Positions 1 through 8,243 are shown, numbered from the stretch's first letter. The stretch: 64,000 nt of DNA from Clostridia bacterium (GCA_017453205.1 JAFTKO010000012.1:1-64000); one strand, 5' to 3'. Notes: a model not told the origin generated them from the letters alone. Program-made: numbers and translations.

Positions 1-1
1 G

Positions 2-1003
2 GATAAGATCGTCAACGATTACGATTTTGACCGCCTTTCCGCCGAGCGGCTTTCGGATATGATCTTTGATAAATTCGGCGTGCGCTTGGAGGTCAAGCAG
101 GACACCAAAACCGACGAGACTGAGTATGAGATCCTTGTGGGTGAGACCAACCGTGATCTGCATCCCACCGATCTGACCGAGGATCAGTATGTATTCCAAA
201 TGAATGGCAAAAAGCTGGTGATGTGCGGCGGCGCTTATGGCACCACGTGGCATGCGGCGGATGCTTTTGAAGCATGGTTGACAGCAAAGGAAACCGCCAA
301 GGAGGCAGATGCCAACTTTGCACAAGCTGACGGTGTGGCGTCAACCTATCATCTCAAAACCGTGGCTTGCATTGGTGACAGTATTACATATTCCTCTACC
401 GCCACCAATCCCCAGTATCTTTCTTATCCCGCCAATTTGCAACGGCTTATGTGGAAGGATTATTTGGTGTTCGGTTACGGCAAGAGCGCCAAAACGATGC
501 GTAATGACCTTGGGGATGCGTCCTATTCGACCACCAATGAGTACAAGGCATTTATCGAAAATACCATCGGTTATGATCTGGTTCTGATTATGTTGGGAAC
601 CAATGACACCTACTATGATTTGAGCTGGAGTGACGCGGATACCGAGGCATTTAAGGCAAGCTGTAAGAGTATTCTGGATGCCGTCAAGGTGAACAGTCCC
701 GATGCCACTTTTGTGTTGATGAATGCACCGGTGTACTTTGGAAGCGGCAATCACGCCCGCAGTCCCATCCGTGATGTGCAAAAGGAAACCGCGGAGTATC
801 TTTACGCCGAGGGCTATGATATGTATCTCTATAATATGTATGAGTATTCCTCCACGCAAATGGGGAAGGAAATGTTCCCCGACAATTTGCATCCCTCTGA
901 CGCCGGTTATGTCAAGATGGCGGAAGGCGTGCGAGATCTGGTCATTGCCGTGATGGAGAATGGCAGTAACCAATATCTGATTACTTTGGGAAGCGAATCC
1001 TAA
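2..1003 (+). CDS. SGNH/GDSL-family hydrolase, 5' end outside window
   Basis: The reading frame is open to the left edge, so the true start lies outside; 333 residues are visible. An N-terminal segment with an EYEILVGETNR motif resembles the small domain often preceding catalytic domains in clostridial carbohydrate-active proteins. An SGNH hydrolase domain follows. Counting from the Met at 59, the nucleophile motif GDS is at 106-108, the block III motif GTND at 180-183 and the catalytic DNLH at 275-278. Such enzymes usually remove acetyl or other acyl groups from polysaccharides, often outside the cell. Substrate and secretion cannot be judged because the N-terminus is missing. A strong terminator follows 19 bases after the stop codon. 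Confidence 0.85.
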   Translation, partial: DKIVNDYDFDRLSAERLSDMIFDKFGVRLEVKQDTKTDETEYEILVGETNRDLHPTDLTEDQYVFQMNGKKLVMCGGAYGTTWHAADAFEAWLTAKETAKEADANFAQADGVASTYHLKTVACIGDSITYSSTATNPQYLSYPANLQRLMWKDYLVFGYGKSAKTMRNDLGDASYSTTNEYKAFIENTIGYDLVLIMLGTNDTYYDLSWSDADTEAFKASCKSILDAVKVNSPDATFVLMNAPVYFGSGNHARSPIRDVQKETAEYLYAEGYDMYLYNMYEYSSTQMGKEMFPDNLHPSDAGYVKMAEGVRDLVIAVMENGSNQYLITLGSES

Positions 1004-1021
1004 TTGCATTTTATAAAAACA

Positions 1022-1062
1022 CGGCGCAAACGTCTTTCATGATGTTTGCGCCGCATTCTTTT
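1022..1062 (+). terminator. Rho-independent terminator of the SGNH gene
   Basis: A perfect 10 bp stem (1022-1031 with 1044-1053) with a 12-base loop is followed by a T-rich tract. Confidence 0.8.
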
Positions 1063-1238
1063 GGTAAAACATTTGGACTTAAATCTGAACCGATGGAACT
1101 TTCACTTCTTGCTTTTTCACTATTTCCTCTTACCTCAAAATTCTCGGGAGCAATTCGAGGGAAGAGGTTATAAGTAAAAATCCTCGGTCGCATTGCTCCC
1201 GAGAATTTTTGGTGGAGCATTCGGACTTAAATCCGAAC
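1061..1238. repeat. Imperfect direct repeat pair, T-arm/CCA-like
   Basis: The 21-base segments at 1070-1090 and 1218-1238 match at 19 positions, and each is preceded by a TTGGT motif. Read on the minus strand each resembles a decayed tRNA T-arm followed by an acceptor 3' end with CCA (the copy at 1211-1238 ends GCTCCACCA, like the intact tRNA-Ala next door). They could be remnants of duplicated tRNA 3' ends or another small repeat. The repeat is seen directly; its origin is inference. Confidence 0.45.
1139..1207. repeat. Long imperfect hairpin between the direct repeats
   Basis: Arms at 1139-1154 and 1192-1207 are perfectly complementary over 16 bases. A further CGAGG/CCTCG pairing inside extends the stem across a bulge. 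It lies downstream of the minus-strand tRNA and may serve as its 3' processing or termination structure. Confidence 0.6.
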
Positions 1239-1308
1239 AACACCATCGTGGTATGGAGTTTGGCATATCGCCGCACGCCCCCCATCATTGGGAGCGGCAA
1301 CTTGCCGC

Positions 1309-1384
1309 TGGTGGAGCGTAGGGGATTTGAACCCCTGACCCCAACACTGCCAGTGTTGTGCGCTCCCAGCTGCGCTAACGCCCC
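1309..1384 (-). tRNA. tRNA-Ala(GGC)
   Basis: The minus strand folds into a full cloverleaf. The acceptor stem GGGGCGT pairs with ACGCTCC and includes the G3-U70 pair that defines alanine tRNAs. The anticodon loop is CTGGCAG, giving anticodon GGC. The T-arm has GGTTCGAATCC, and the 3' CCA is encoded (1309-1311). A consensus promoter lies about 25 bases upstream. Confidence 0.96.
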
Positions 1385-1407
1385 AAAAATATTGAAACTG
1401 TGAATAT

Positions 1408-1436
1408 ATTTTATCATATGTTGATATTCTTGTCAA
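1408..1436 (-). promoter_or_regulatory. Promoter of tRNA-Ala
   Basis: On the minus strand, -35 TTGACA (1431-1436), a 17 bp spacer, and -10 TAAAAT (1408-1413). Confidence 0.8.
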
Positions 1437-1497
1437 GCCCTTTTTACATTTTTATTTTGATTTATGAAAATTAAGTATTGCTTTTTTTTAAAAAATA

Positions 1498-1526
1498 TTG
1501 ACGAATGTCAAATTTCATGGTATAAT
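1498..1526 (+). promoter_or_regulatory. Promoter of tyrS
   Basis: -35 TTGACG (1498-1503), 17 bp spacer, perfect -10 TATAAT (1521-1526). The leader is only about 35 bases, so there is no room for a T-box riboswitch. Confidence 0.85.
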
Positions 1527-1567
1527 CATATAATCAGTAAGATTTACCGAAACAGGAGAACAAAACA

Positions 1568-2791
1568 ATGACACTTTACGAGGATTTGAAATGGAGAGGT
1601 CTGATTCAAGACATTTCCGATCCGAAGCTCATCGATAAACTCAACGCGGGCGGTATGACCTTTTACATTGGCACCGACCCCACTGCCGACAGCTTGCATT
1701 TGGGACACTATTCGTCCTTTTTAATCACGCGCCGTCTCGCCGCCGCAGGTCACAAGCCTCTGCTTTTGGTGGGCATGGCGACCGCTCTCATCGGCGATCC
1801 CCGCGGCACCGTAGAGCGCAAGCTTTCCGACCGTAAGGAGGTCGAGCATAACTTTGCGTGCCTCAAAGCACAGCTGCAAACCATCTTCCCCTACGAGGTC
1901 GTCAACAACTACGACTGGGTCAAGGATATCAATGTGATCGAATTTTTCCGCGATTACGGAAAATATATCAATGTTGGCTATATGCTTTCCAAGGATCTGA
2001 TTAGACGTCAGATGGAAAGCGGCATTTCCTACGCCGAGTTTTCCTATATGCTGATTCAAGGCTTGGATTTCAAGTATCTGCACGAGAACCGCGGTGTCGA
2101 TCTGCAGGTGGCGGGCTCCGACCAGTGGGGCAACATCACCACGGGCATCGAGCTGATCCGCAAGACCACGGGGGACGAGGTCTATGCCATGACCATGCCG
2201 CTGGTCACCGACTCACATGGCAACAAGTTCGGCAAGAGCGAGGGCAACGCCGTTTGGCTGGATAAGAACAAGACAAGCTCCTACGAGCTCTATCAGTTCT
2301 TGCTCAACTCCGAGGACAGCATGGTCATCGAGTATCTCAAGAGACTGACCTTCCTTTCCCGTGAGGAGATCGAGGCAATTGAAGTCGAGCACAACGCCGC
2401 ACCCGAAAAGCGTTTGGCGCAAAAGAAGCTTGCCGAAGAAATTCTGCGCGATCTCCACGGCGAGGGCGCGTATGAGTCCGCGGTCAAGATCAGTGAGCAG
2501 CTCTTTGCGGGCAACATCAAGGAGATTCCGGTACATGATCTTTTGGCGGGACTCAAGGACGTTCCTCATTTTGAGACAAACGGCGGCGCAATCATGGACG
2601 TGCTGGTGTCTGCGGGGATCTGTTCCTCCAAGAGAGAAGCGCGCGAGTTTATCTCCAACGGCTCTCTCACGGTCAACGGCGAGCCGCTCAAGGCGACCGA
2701 CCTCGAGGTCAATGCCGAGGCTTGCATTGCGGGCAAGTACCTTGTTGTTCGCCGCGGCAAAAAGAAATACTACCTTGGTGAATTGGTGTAA
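1568..2791 (+). CDS. tyrS: Tyrosine--tRNA ligase
   Basis: A class I aminoacyl-tRNA synthetase that charges tRNA-Tyr in the cytoplasm. The HIGH-type signature HLGH is at residues 44-47 and the KMSKS-equivalent KFGKS at 220-224. A C-terminal S4 RNA-binding domain covers roughly 340-405. The length of 407 residues fits the bacterial TyrS family. An AGGAG ribosome binding site precedes the ATG. The HAD phosphatase gene starts 3 bases after the stop and is probably co-transcribed. Confidence 0.97.
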   Translation: MTLYEDLKWRGLIQDISDPKLIDKLNAGGMTFYIGTDPTADSLHLGHYSSFLITRRLAAAGHKPLLLVGMATALIGDPRGTVERKLSDRKEVEHNFACLKAQLQTIFPYEVVNNYDWVKDINVIEFFRDYGKYINVGYMLSKDLIRRQMESGISYAEFSYMLIQGLDFKYLHENRGVDLQVAGSDQWGNITTGIELIRKTTGDEVYAMTMPLVTDSHGNKFGKSEGNAVWLDKNKTSSYELYQFLLNSEDSMVIEYLKRLTFLSREEIEAIEVEHNAAPEKRLAQKKLAEEILRDLHGEGAYESAVKISEQLFAGNIKEIPVHDLLAGLKDVPHFETNGGAIMDVLVSAGICSSKREAREFISNGSLTVNGEPLKATDLEVNAEACIAGKYLVVRRGKKKYYLGELV

Positions 2792-2794
2792 AAC

Positions 2795-3532
2795 ATGTTA
2801 AAGCTCATCGTTTCGGATCTGGACGGAACGCTCTTGCCTTACGGTCAAGTTGCGGTTTCGGAGACGGTGAAGCACCTGCTTCATGAGGCTTTGCAAAAGG
2901 GGATCGCCGTTGCGGTCTCCTCGGGCAGAACCTTGGGGGAGCTGATGCCGCTGTTTTCGGAATTGGAGCGTGACATTTGGTTTATCGCCTGTGACGGTGG
3001 GCATTACTTCCGGAACGGGCGTTCGGTCTATGAAAAAAAGATCGAACGGGAGGATCTGTCCCTGTTCCAAAAGCACGTGGGGGAGGATTTTTCGTTCGTG
3101 TTGCACGGCGCACACCAAAACTATGCGGTGGGTAAGCTCCCTGTCGAGGCGGCGCATTTTTGCGCTGTGCCGATCGCACATGTTGACAATGTTGAGGAAA
3201 AAATCTTCAAGGTCACGTCCTACGGCAAAAAACTCAAGCTGCCGCCGTATTGCGGCTTGCGGATGCACTGGGACGGCGGGGAGCACGGGATGGCGCAGTA
3301 TGTCAATCGCTTTGCAGATAAGGGTGCGGCGCTCTCGGATCTGCAAACACGGCTGATGCTGACAAAATTCGACACCGCTTGTATCGGTGACAGCGAAAAT
3401 GACGTTGCCATGATGCGCAACGCCAAATATTCGGTTTGCATCGGGCAAAGATCCGAAAGGCTCCTTGCCGCCTGTGACTTGCGCTTTTCCAACATCGAGG
3501 ACGCATTGCGGGAATTGATAAAATCAATATAA
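2795..3532 (+). CDS. Cof-type HAD-IIB family phosphatase
   Basis: A 245-residue HAD hydrolase. Motif I is SDLDGT (residues 7-12), with D8 the expected nucleophile and D10 the acid/base. Motif IV is GDSENDVAMM starting near residue 198. The cap between them is of the Cof/IIB kind, so the likely substrates are sugar phosphates or similar small phosphate esters; the exact one cannot be read. It follows tyrS by 3 bases and ends before a terminator. Confidence 0.88.
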   Translation: MLKLIVSDLDGTLLPYGQVAVSETVKHLLHEALQKGIAVAVSSGRTLGELMPLFSELERDIWFIACDGGHYFRNGRSVYEKKIEREDLSLFQKHVGEDFSFVLHGAHQNYAVGKLPVEAAHFCAVPIAHVDNVEEKIFKVTSYGKKLKLPPYCGLRMHWDGGEHGMAQYVNRFADKGAALSDLQTRLMLTKFDTACIGDSENDVAMMRNAKYSVCIGQRSERLLAACDLRFSNIEDALRELIKSI

Positions 3533-3542
3533 AATAAATTTA

Positions 3543-3567
3543 GGAAGCTCCTTTGCGGGGCTTCTTT
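3543..3567 (+). terminator. Terminator after tyrS-HAD operon
   Basis: An 8 bp stem (3544-3551 with 3557-3564) with a short loop is followed by a T-rich tract. Confidence 0.75.
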
Positions 3568-3614
3568 CGTTGTTCCGCTAAATGTTAAAAGTATGTTAAT
3601 AATTCGGATTTGCA

Positions 3615-3643
3615 TAGACAAAATGCGCCTTGTATGATATAAT
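3615..3643 (+). promoter_or_regulatory. Promoter of the Cps-type regulatory operon
   Basis: -35 TAGACA (3615-3620), 17 bp spacer, -10 TATAAT (3638-3643). Confidence 0.7.
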
Positions 3644-3697
3644 ATAAACTATCGGAGTAGGATTTTGTCTTTTTTTGCAAATTCCAAGGAGGGAACC

Positions 3698-4423
3698 ATG
3701 GCACAGTTTTTTGATTTGCATAGCCATATGCTTTGCGGAGTGGATGACGGTGCGAAAACCCCCGAGGATATGTTTGCAATGCTGGAGGCGGCATACGAGG
3801 ATGGAATCCGCGCCATTTGTCTGACGCCGCATTATTCGCCATATCTTTTCGGAGACACCACAAAGTCCTCTGCAAGGTCTTTTGCAATCCTTAAGGATTA
3901 CGTCTCCCAAAAGCATCCGGATATGCGGATTTTTCTCGGTCATGAGCTTGGTTATCATCACGGTTGTCTGCAAGCGTTGAACGATGGAACCTGCCGTACT
4001 TTGGCGGGGAGCCGATATGTACTGATGGATTTTCCCGAGTCGGTCGGTTTTTTTGAGTTGCGTGCGGCAGTCGACCAACTGCAACGCGCGGGGTATTTTG
4101 TGATCTTGGCACATACCGAGCGTTACAGGTGCCTTTTCAAGGAGCTTCGGTGGATCGAGGAATTTGTGGACGGTGGCGGCGTTGTGCAATTGAACGCGTC
4201 ATCGGTCAACGGTGCGTGGGGCAAGGGGTGCGAAAAGCAGTGGAAAAAGCTGATCCGCAAGGGATTGGCGCATATTATTTCCACCGATGCGCACAACATG
4301 ACCACACGTCCGCCGCAGATGTCGGGATGCATGGGTTTTTTGCAAAAGCATTGTGACGCGCAAACCGTCAGACATTTGACTTGGGATAACGCATGCCGCG
4401 TGATCCGAGACGAGATCCTTTAG
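3698..4423 (+). CDS. PHP-type protein-tyrosine phosphatase, CpsB/CapC-like
   Basis: A 241-residue metal-dependent phosphatase of the PHP superfamily. The N-terminal metal-binding motif DLHSH (residues 6-10) followed by GVDDG, the later HTERY, and STDAH near the C-terminus are typical of CpsB/YwqE, which dephosphorylate the bacterial tyrosine kinase. The ATG at 3698 is chosen over one 33 bases upstream because AAGGAGGG (3686-3693) sits just before it. The chain-length protein and kinase genes follow, as in capsule loci. Confidence 0.9.
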   Translation: MAQFFDLHSHMLCGVDDGAKTPEDMFAMLEAAYEDGIRAICLTPHYSPYLFGDTTKSSARSFAILKDYVSQKHPDMRIFLGHELGYHHGCLQALNDGTCRTLAGSRYVLMDFPESVGFFELRAAVDQLQRAGYFVILAHTERYRCLFKELRWIEEFVDGGGVVQLNASSVNGAWGKGCEKQWKKLIRKGLAHIISTDAHNMTTRPPQMSGCMGFLQKHCDAQTVRHLTWDNACRVIRDEIL

Positions 4424-4484
4424 AAAGATCTTTAAAATCAAAGCCTTGCCTTACGCAAGACGGTGAAAGAAAGGATATGTACTT

Positions 4485-5258
4485 ATGGAAGAAGAAAGCA
4501 AACAAGTGGAAATCAGCCTGTCCGACCTATGGTCGATCTTCAAGCGCTGTTGGTGGGTAATGCTGATCGTTGCGGTTGCTGTAATGATATTGGTTTATAC
4601 CGTATTGAATGTAACGCATCAAGACGAATATACCGCTACCGTGACCATTTGGGCAATGCGTATGCCGGAGGGACAGAATGTATCCACCTCGGACGTCTCT
4701 ATTGCTACCTACTTGATCAACGACTACAAGCTCTTGATCAAGAGCGAAGAGATCATGGATAAGGTCATCAACGCGCAAAATCTTTCGCTCACCACCTCCG
4801 AGCTCTCTCAGCTGGTTTCGGTGACGAACGAGTCGAGCACGCGTGTCATGTATCTTTCGGTGACCACAGCTTCGCCCAAGTCCGCACAATCCATTGCAAA
4901 CACCTGGGGCAACATTTTCTGTGACCACATCAACTCCACCATGGGCGGCGAGCCGATGGTCGAGCTTTGGGCAGAGGCACGTGAGCCGCAAAGACCTTCT
5001 AACCCTATTTCCCTTATGATGATTCTTTTGATCTCATTTGTTGGCGCGGTGGTGGTTTACGGTGTTAACTTCATCCGTTTCATTCTTGATGACAAGGTCA
5101 ACACGCCCGAGGATGTGGAAAAATATTTGGGGCTCAATGTTTTGGGATCGATCCCCGATAAAAACAGTCTGCGCCGCAGAAGATCCAAGGATGCATATTA
5201 CTACGGCTACGGCTCCAATTACGGTTACGGTCAGAATTTGGGGAACAGTAATCAATAA
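4485..5258 (+). CDS. Wzz/CpsC-like chain-length and kinase-modulator protein
   Basis: A 257-residue membrane protein with the Wzz layout: a short cytoplasmic start, a membrane helix at about 22-42, an extracytoplasmic coiled segment, and a second helix at about 176-200. In Gram-positive capsule systems this protein activates the partner BY-kinase and sets polymer length. The tail is rich in Tyr, Gly and Asn and follows a basic RRRRS segment, which is unusual and might be phosphorylated or bind polymer. The kinase gene starts 15 bases downstream. Confidence 0.87.
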   Translation: MEEESKQVEISLSDLWSIFKRCWWVMLIVAVAVMILVYTVLNVTHQDEYTATVTIWAMRMPEGQNVSTSDVSIATYLINDYKLLIKSEEIMDKVINAQNLSLTTSELSQLVSVTNESSTRVMYLSVTTASPKSAQSIANTWGNIFCDHINSTMGGEPMVELWAEAREPQRPSNPISLMMILLISFVGAVVVYGVNFIRFILDDKVNTPEDVEKYLGLNVLGSIPDKNSLRRRRSKDAYYYGYGSNYGYGQNLGNSNQ

Positions 5259-5273
5259 GGAACGGGGATAACA

Positions 5274-6101
5274 ATGAAAAAGATTGAACTGATTATCGAA
5301 GAACAACAGAACTATTTTATGCGTGAGGCGTTTAACACCCTGCGTACCAATATCCTGTTTTCCGGAAAGGATGTCAAAACCATTGTCATCACCAGTTGCA
5401 TGGCACATGAGGGAAAGACTACGGTTTCCTTTGAAACTGCCCGCAATTTGGCGGAAAGCGGTAAAAAAGTATTGCTTCTTGACGCCGATTTGCGTAAGTC
5501 GGTGATGGTATCCAGATATACCAAGGTCCGCGGCATTGTCGGACTTTCTCAAGTGCTTTCCGGTCAGGTTGATGTCAATGACGCGATTTGTAAAACGCAG
5601 GTTGAGGGACTTGATATTATATTTGCGGGTCCGTACCCGCCCAACCCCACCGAGCTTGTCGGAAGTCCCGCTTTTAAGGCGCTTTTGAAAGAAAAGCGCG
5701 ATATTTACGATTATATTTTGATCGATGCGGCACCGCTTGGACTGGTCATTGATGCCGCGGTGATGTCAAGCGTTTGCGACGGTGCGATCCTCGTACTCAA
5801 CGCGGGAACCATTAAATACCGTTTTGCACAAACCGTCAAACAACAGCTTCAAAAGAGCGGTTGTAAGATCCTTGGTGTGGTGCTCAATCAGGTCAACTAT
5901 AAGACATCCACAAGCAAATCGTATTATGTGCAGTATGCGCCCAAATATGAGAGCTACTATGAGGGACAGCCGCAAATGCAGGCGCAAAGACCCACTGCAA
6001 CAACGCGTCCCGTGTCTGCCGGAACCGCAACACAGGGTACCCAGCAACAGGTGCGTCGTCCGCAGCAAACGCCTGCGGCAAAGCCGAAGGATCCCGATTA
6101 A
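5274..6101 (+). CDS. CpsD/CapB-like bacterial tyrosine kinase
   Basis: A 275-residue cytoplasmic BY-kinase. The Walker A region HEGKTT ends at residue 50, Walker A' LLLDADLR is at about 67-74 and Walker B ILIDAAP at about 148-154. A tyrosine cluster at residues 217-229 (Y217, Y218, Y221, Y225, Y228, Y229) is the expected autophosphorylation site. A 40-residue Gln/Pro/Thr-rich tail follows, which is longer than usual. It acts with the preceding Wzz-like protein and is reversed by the PHP phosphatase. No glycosyltransferase, flippase or polymerase gene follows; a terminator does. Confidence 0.9.
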   Translation: MKKIELIIEEQQNYFMREAFNTLRTNILFSGKDVKTIVITSCMAHEGKTTVSFETARNLAESGKKVLLLDADLRKSVMVSRYTKVRGIVGLSQVLSGQVDVNDAICKTQVEGLDIIFAGPYPPNPTELVGSPAFKALLKEKRDIYDYILIDAAPLGLVIDAAVMSSVCDGAILVLNAGTIKYRFAQTVKQQLQKSGCKILGVVLNQVNYKTSTSKSYYVQYAPKYESYYEGQPQMQAQRPTATTRPVSAGTATQGTQQQVRRPQQTPAAKPKDPD

Positions 6102-6114
6102 TAAGCTTTCAACA

Positions 6115-6146
6115 AAGAACATCGCCATCTTCGCGGTGTTCTTTTT
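6115..6146 (+). terminator. Terminator of the Cps-type regulatory operon
   Basis: Stem GAACATCGC (6117-6125) pairs with GCGGTGTTC (6133-6141) with one G-U pair, then T5. Confidence 0.82.
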
Positions 6147-6172
6147 CATTTGTTATGATTTTTATATCCGTA

Positions 6173-6201
6173 TTGACATCTTAATAAAAATATGGTATAA
6201 T
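6173..6201 (+). promoter_or_regulatory. Promoter of the XRE-LysR operon
   Basis: Perfect -35 TTGACA (6173-6178), 17 bp spacer, perfect -10 TATAAT (6196-6201). Confidence 0.88.
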
Positions 6202-6257
6202 AAACCTTGTATAACAGTTTGGTTTATTCGCGTACCGTTTTTGAAAGGAAGTTGCCT

Positions 6258-6389
6258 ATGCTTTATCACCACGTCGAGGTGTTGAACGTCAAAACACCGG
6301 TTGATTTTGATTGCGTATTGCAATGGGGGATTTCGCCAATAAGGCAGTACTTTGTAAAAAAGGAGGGTGTGATTTGGAACAAAATTTAG
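6258..6389 (+). CDS. Possible 43-residue leader protein, unknown
   Basis: A short frame starting ATG at 6258 behind a GAAAGGAAG ribosome binding site and ending at 6389. It is the first frame after a perfect promoter and overlaps the start of the XRE gene by 16 bases, which suggests translational coupling. I do not recognise the sequence; it has no signal peptide or membrane helix. It could instead be an untranslated leader. Confidence 0.35.
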   Translation: MLYHHVEVLNVKTPVDFDCVLQWGISPIRQYFVKKEGVIWNKI

Positions 6390-6961
6390 AGCAGACCGTT
6401 GCCGCCAATCTTGCTGAGCTTCGTCGGGCAAAAAGCTGGACGCAAGCCGAGCTGGCGGAAAAGATCAATTATTCGGATAAATCGGTTTCCAAATGGGAAC
6501 GCGGCGAGGGCTTGCCCGACCTCAAGGTGCTGATGCAGCTTGCTGAGTTGTTTGGTGTGACGCTGGATTGCTTTGTCACCGAGGGTGGCGCGGAACAGAA
6601 GCTGCAGAGCGAACCGCCGCGAAAACAGCGTGTCGGCTTTCGCGTGGTAATGGAGCTGTTGGCGGTCTCCATTGTATTTTTGATCGCAACCGTGATCTAT
6701 GTTGCCGCTGCAACCTCCTTTGGGCAAAATTTTTGGACCTGTTTTATTTGGGCGTTGCCCGCGTCATTTTTGCTTTTGACCTTGTTTAACGCACATTGGA
6801 AGTACCGCGTTTGCGTAATCGTGTTTGCTTCGATCTTTGCGTGGACGTTGCTCACGGCGGTCTATTTGCAGTTGCTCACATACAACATTTGGATACTGTT
6901 CCTCATCGGGATCCCCGCGCAGGCGGCAATCATTCTTGGGGCACAGGTGCGAAAAAAATAG
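6374..6961 (+). CDS. XRE-family regulator with four membrane helices
   Basis: A 195-residue protein with an N-terminal helix-turn-helix (about residues 8-62; the SDKSVSKWERG segment is the recognition helix region) joined to four hydrophobic segments. This layout is common in clostridial membrane-tethered regulators that respond to envelope stress or antimicrobials. TTG at 6374 is chosen because AGGAGGG (6361-6367) sits 6 bases upstream; an earlier ATG at 6311 has no ribosome binding site. It is probably co-transcribed with the LysR gene 24 bases downstream. The target genes are unknown. Confidence 0.82.
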   Translation: MEQNLEQTVAANLAELRRAKSWTQAELAEKINYSDKSVSKWERGEGLPDLKVLMQLAELFGVTLDCFVTEGGAEQKLQSEPPRKQRVGFRVVMELLAVSIVFLIATVIYVAAATSFGQNFWTCFIWALPASFLLLTLFNAHWKYRVCVIVFASIFAWTLLTAVYLQLLTYNIWILFLIGIPAQAAIILGAQVRKK

Positions 6962-6985
6962 AAGAATATCGGAGGTGACACCGTT

Positions 6986-7906
6986 ATGAATATTTTGCAT
7001 ATGAAATATGCGGTTGAGGTTGCAAAGCTCGGTTCGCTGAACAAAGCGGCAGAGACCTTGCTGATCGCTCAGCCGAATATCAGCCGCTCGATCAAGGAGC
7101 TGGAAGCCGACCTCGGTATCACTATTTTTAACCGTTCTGCCAAAGGAATGGTAATGACTCCCGAGGGCGAGGAGTTTATCGGTTACGCGCAGGAGATATT
7201 AAAGCAGATCGATCAAGTGGAAATGATCTACAAAAAGGGAACCCCCAAAAAGCAGAAGTTTTCGATTTCCGTACCGCGTGCTTGCTATATTTCCGCGGCG
7301 TTTGCGGAGTTTTCCAAGTGCTTGAATGCGGACCCGGCGGAGGTCTTTTATAAGGAGACCAACTCTCAGCGGACGATCCACAACGTATTGAACAGCGATT
7401 ACAAGCTGGGCATTATCCGTTATGCCGAAAACTATGACAGATACTTTAAACTGATGCTGGAGGAAAAAGGGCTCTGCTATGAAATGGTTGCCGAGTTCTC
7501 CTATGTGCTGATCATGAGCCGCAAGCACCCGCTGGCAGAGAAAAAAGAGATCACCTTTGACGATCTTCCGCCTTATATCGAGATTGCGCATGCCGACCCG
7601 TATGTGCCGTCCCTGCCGCTTGCCAAGGTGGTAAAGGAGGAGCTGCCCGACAACATTGACCGCCGTATTTTCATTTTTGAGCGTGCAAGTCAGTTCGATC
7701 TGCTTTCCGAAAACCCCGAGACCTTTATGTGGGTGTCTCCCGCCTCGCAAAAGGTGTTGGATCGCTATGATTTGGTTCAAAGAAAGTGCGTGGACAATAA
7801 AAAGGTGTATAAGGATGTTTTGATCTACCGAGAGGGGTATAAGCTTACCAAGCTGGACAAGCAGTTTATCACCGACCTTTGCGAGTCCAAGCGCAAACAT
7901 TTATAA
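6986..7906 (+). CDS. LysR-family transcriptional regulator
   Basis: A 306-residue LysR-type regulator. The N-terminal winged helix-turn-helix (about 1-60, with GSLNKAAETL and QPNISRSIKELE) is canonical, and a periplasmic-binding-like effector domain follows. A GGAGGTGA ribosome binding site precedes the ATG. The co-inducer and targets cannot be inferred. The next gene on the strand is adhE, but a terminator and the adhE promoter separate them. Confidence 0.92.
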   Translation: MNILHMKYAVEVAKLGSLNKAAETLLIAQPNISRSIKELEADLGITIFNRSAKGMVMTPEGEEFIGYAQEILKQIDQVEMIYKKGTPKKQKFSISVPRACYISAAFAEFSKCLNADPAEVFYKETNSQRTIHNVLNSDYKLGIIRYAENYDRYFKLMLEEKGLCYEMVAEFSYVLIMSRKHPLAEKKEITFDDLPPYIEIAHADPYVPSLPLAKVVKEELPDNIDRRIFIFERASQFDLLSENPETFMWVSPASQKVLDRYDLVQRKCVDNKKVYKDVLIYREGYKLTKLDKQFITDLCESKRKHL

Positions 7907-7910
7907 ATAA

Positions 7911-7948
7911 AAACAGGCTGTCCCATACGCATGCGGACAGCCTGTTTT
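7911..7948 (+). terminator. Terminator after the LysR gene
   Basis: A perfect 13 bp stem (7911-7923 with 7935-7947). Confidence 0.85.
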
Positions 7949-8112
7949 CGGATGTATCGGGGTTGGTTGTGGCGGGAGGCTTAGGGAAGATGCGTTGGGG
8001 TTATGCACGGTGTGTATCACAATTTATTTTTCAACATTATATCAGCCGTGATAAAACCGATATACTTTTTTAATTATTCCCAAAAGTCCGATTTTGTGCT
8101 AATATATAAATG

Positions 8113-8236
8113 TCAACCGTACAGTTGTATTCATCCATGGCGATCAATCCGTGAACTCCTGACATCGGAGAGGTCTGCTTGGAAATACAGCCAAAAAGGA
8201 AGGTCGCTCACCCGGAACAGGCGATCTTCCTTTTTG
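8113..8236 (+). ncRNA. Candidate small RNA or regulated leader, unidentified
   Basis: The 458-base gap between the LysR gene and adhE holds no credible protein. A weak promoter (TTCCCA, 17 bp, TAATAT, about 8078-8106) is followed by about 125 bases with local hairpins (for example CTCC/GGAG near 8157-8170) and a strong terminator. This fits an independent small RNA or an attenuator leader. I compared it by eye with 6S, SRP and common riboswitch motifs and found no match. Confidence 0.25.
8198..8236 (+). terminator. Terminator in the LysR-adhE gap
   Basis: Stem GGAAGGTCGC (8198-8207) pairs with GCGATCTTCC (8221-8230) with one G-U pair, then T5. It ends a transcript that contains no open frame. 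Confidence 0.75.
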
Positions 8237-8243
8237 TTTTGCC

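Noticed and set aside
1440-1567. Possible T-box leader before tyrS
   Set aside because: The consensus promoter leaves only about 35 bases of leader, too short for a T-box.
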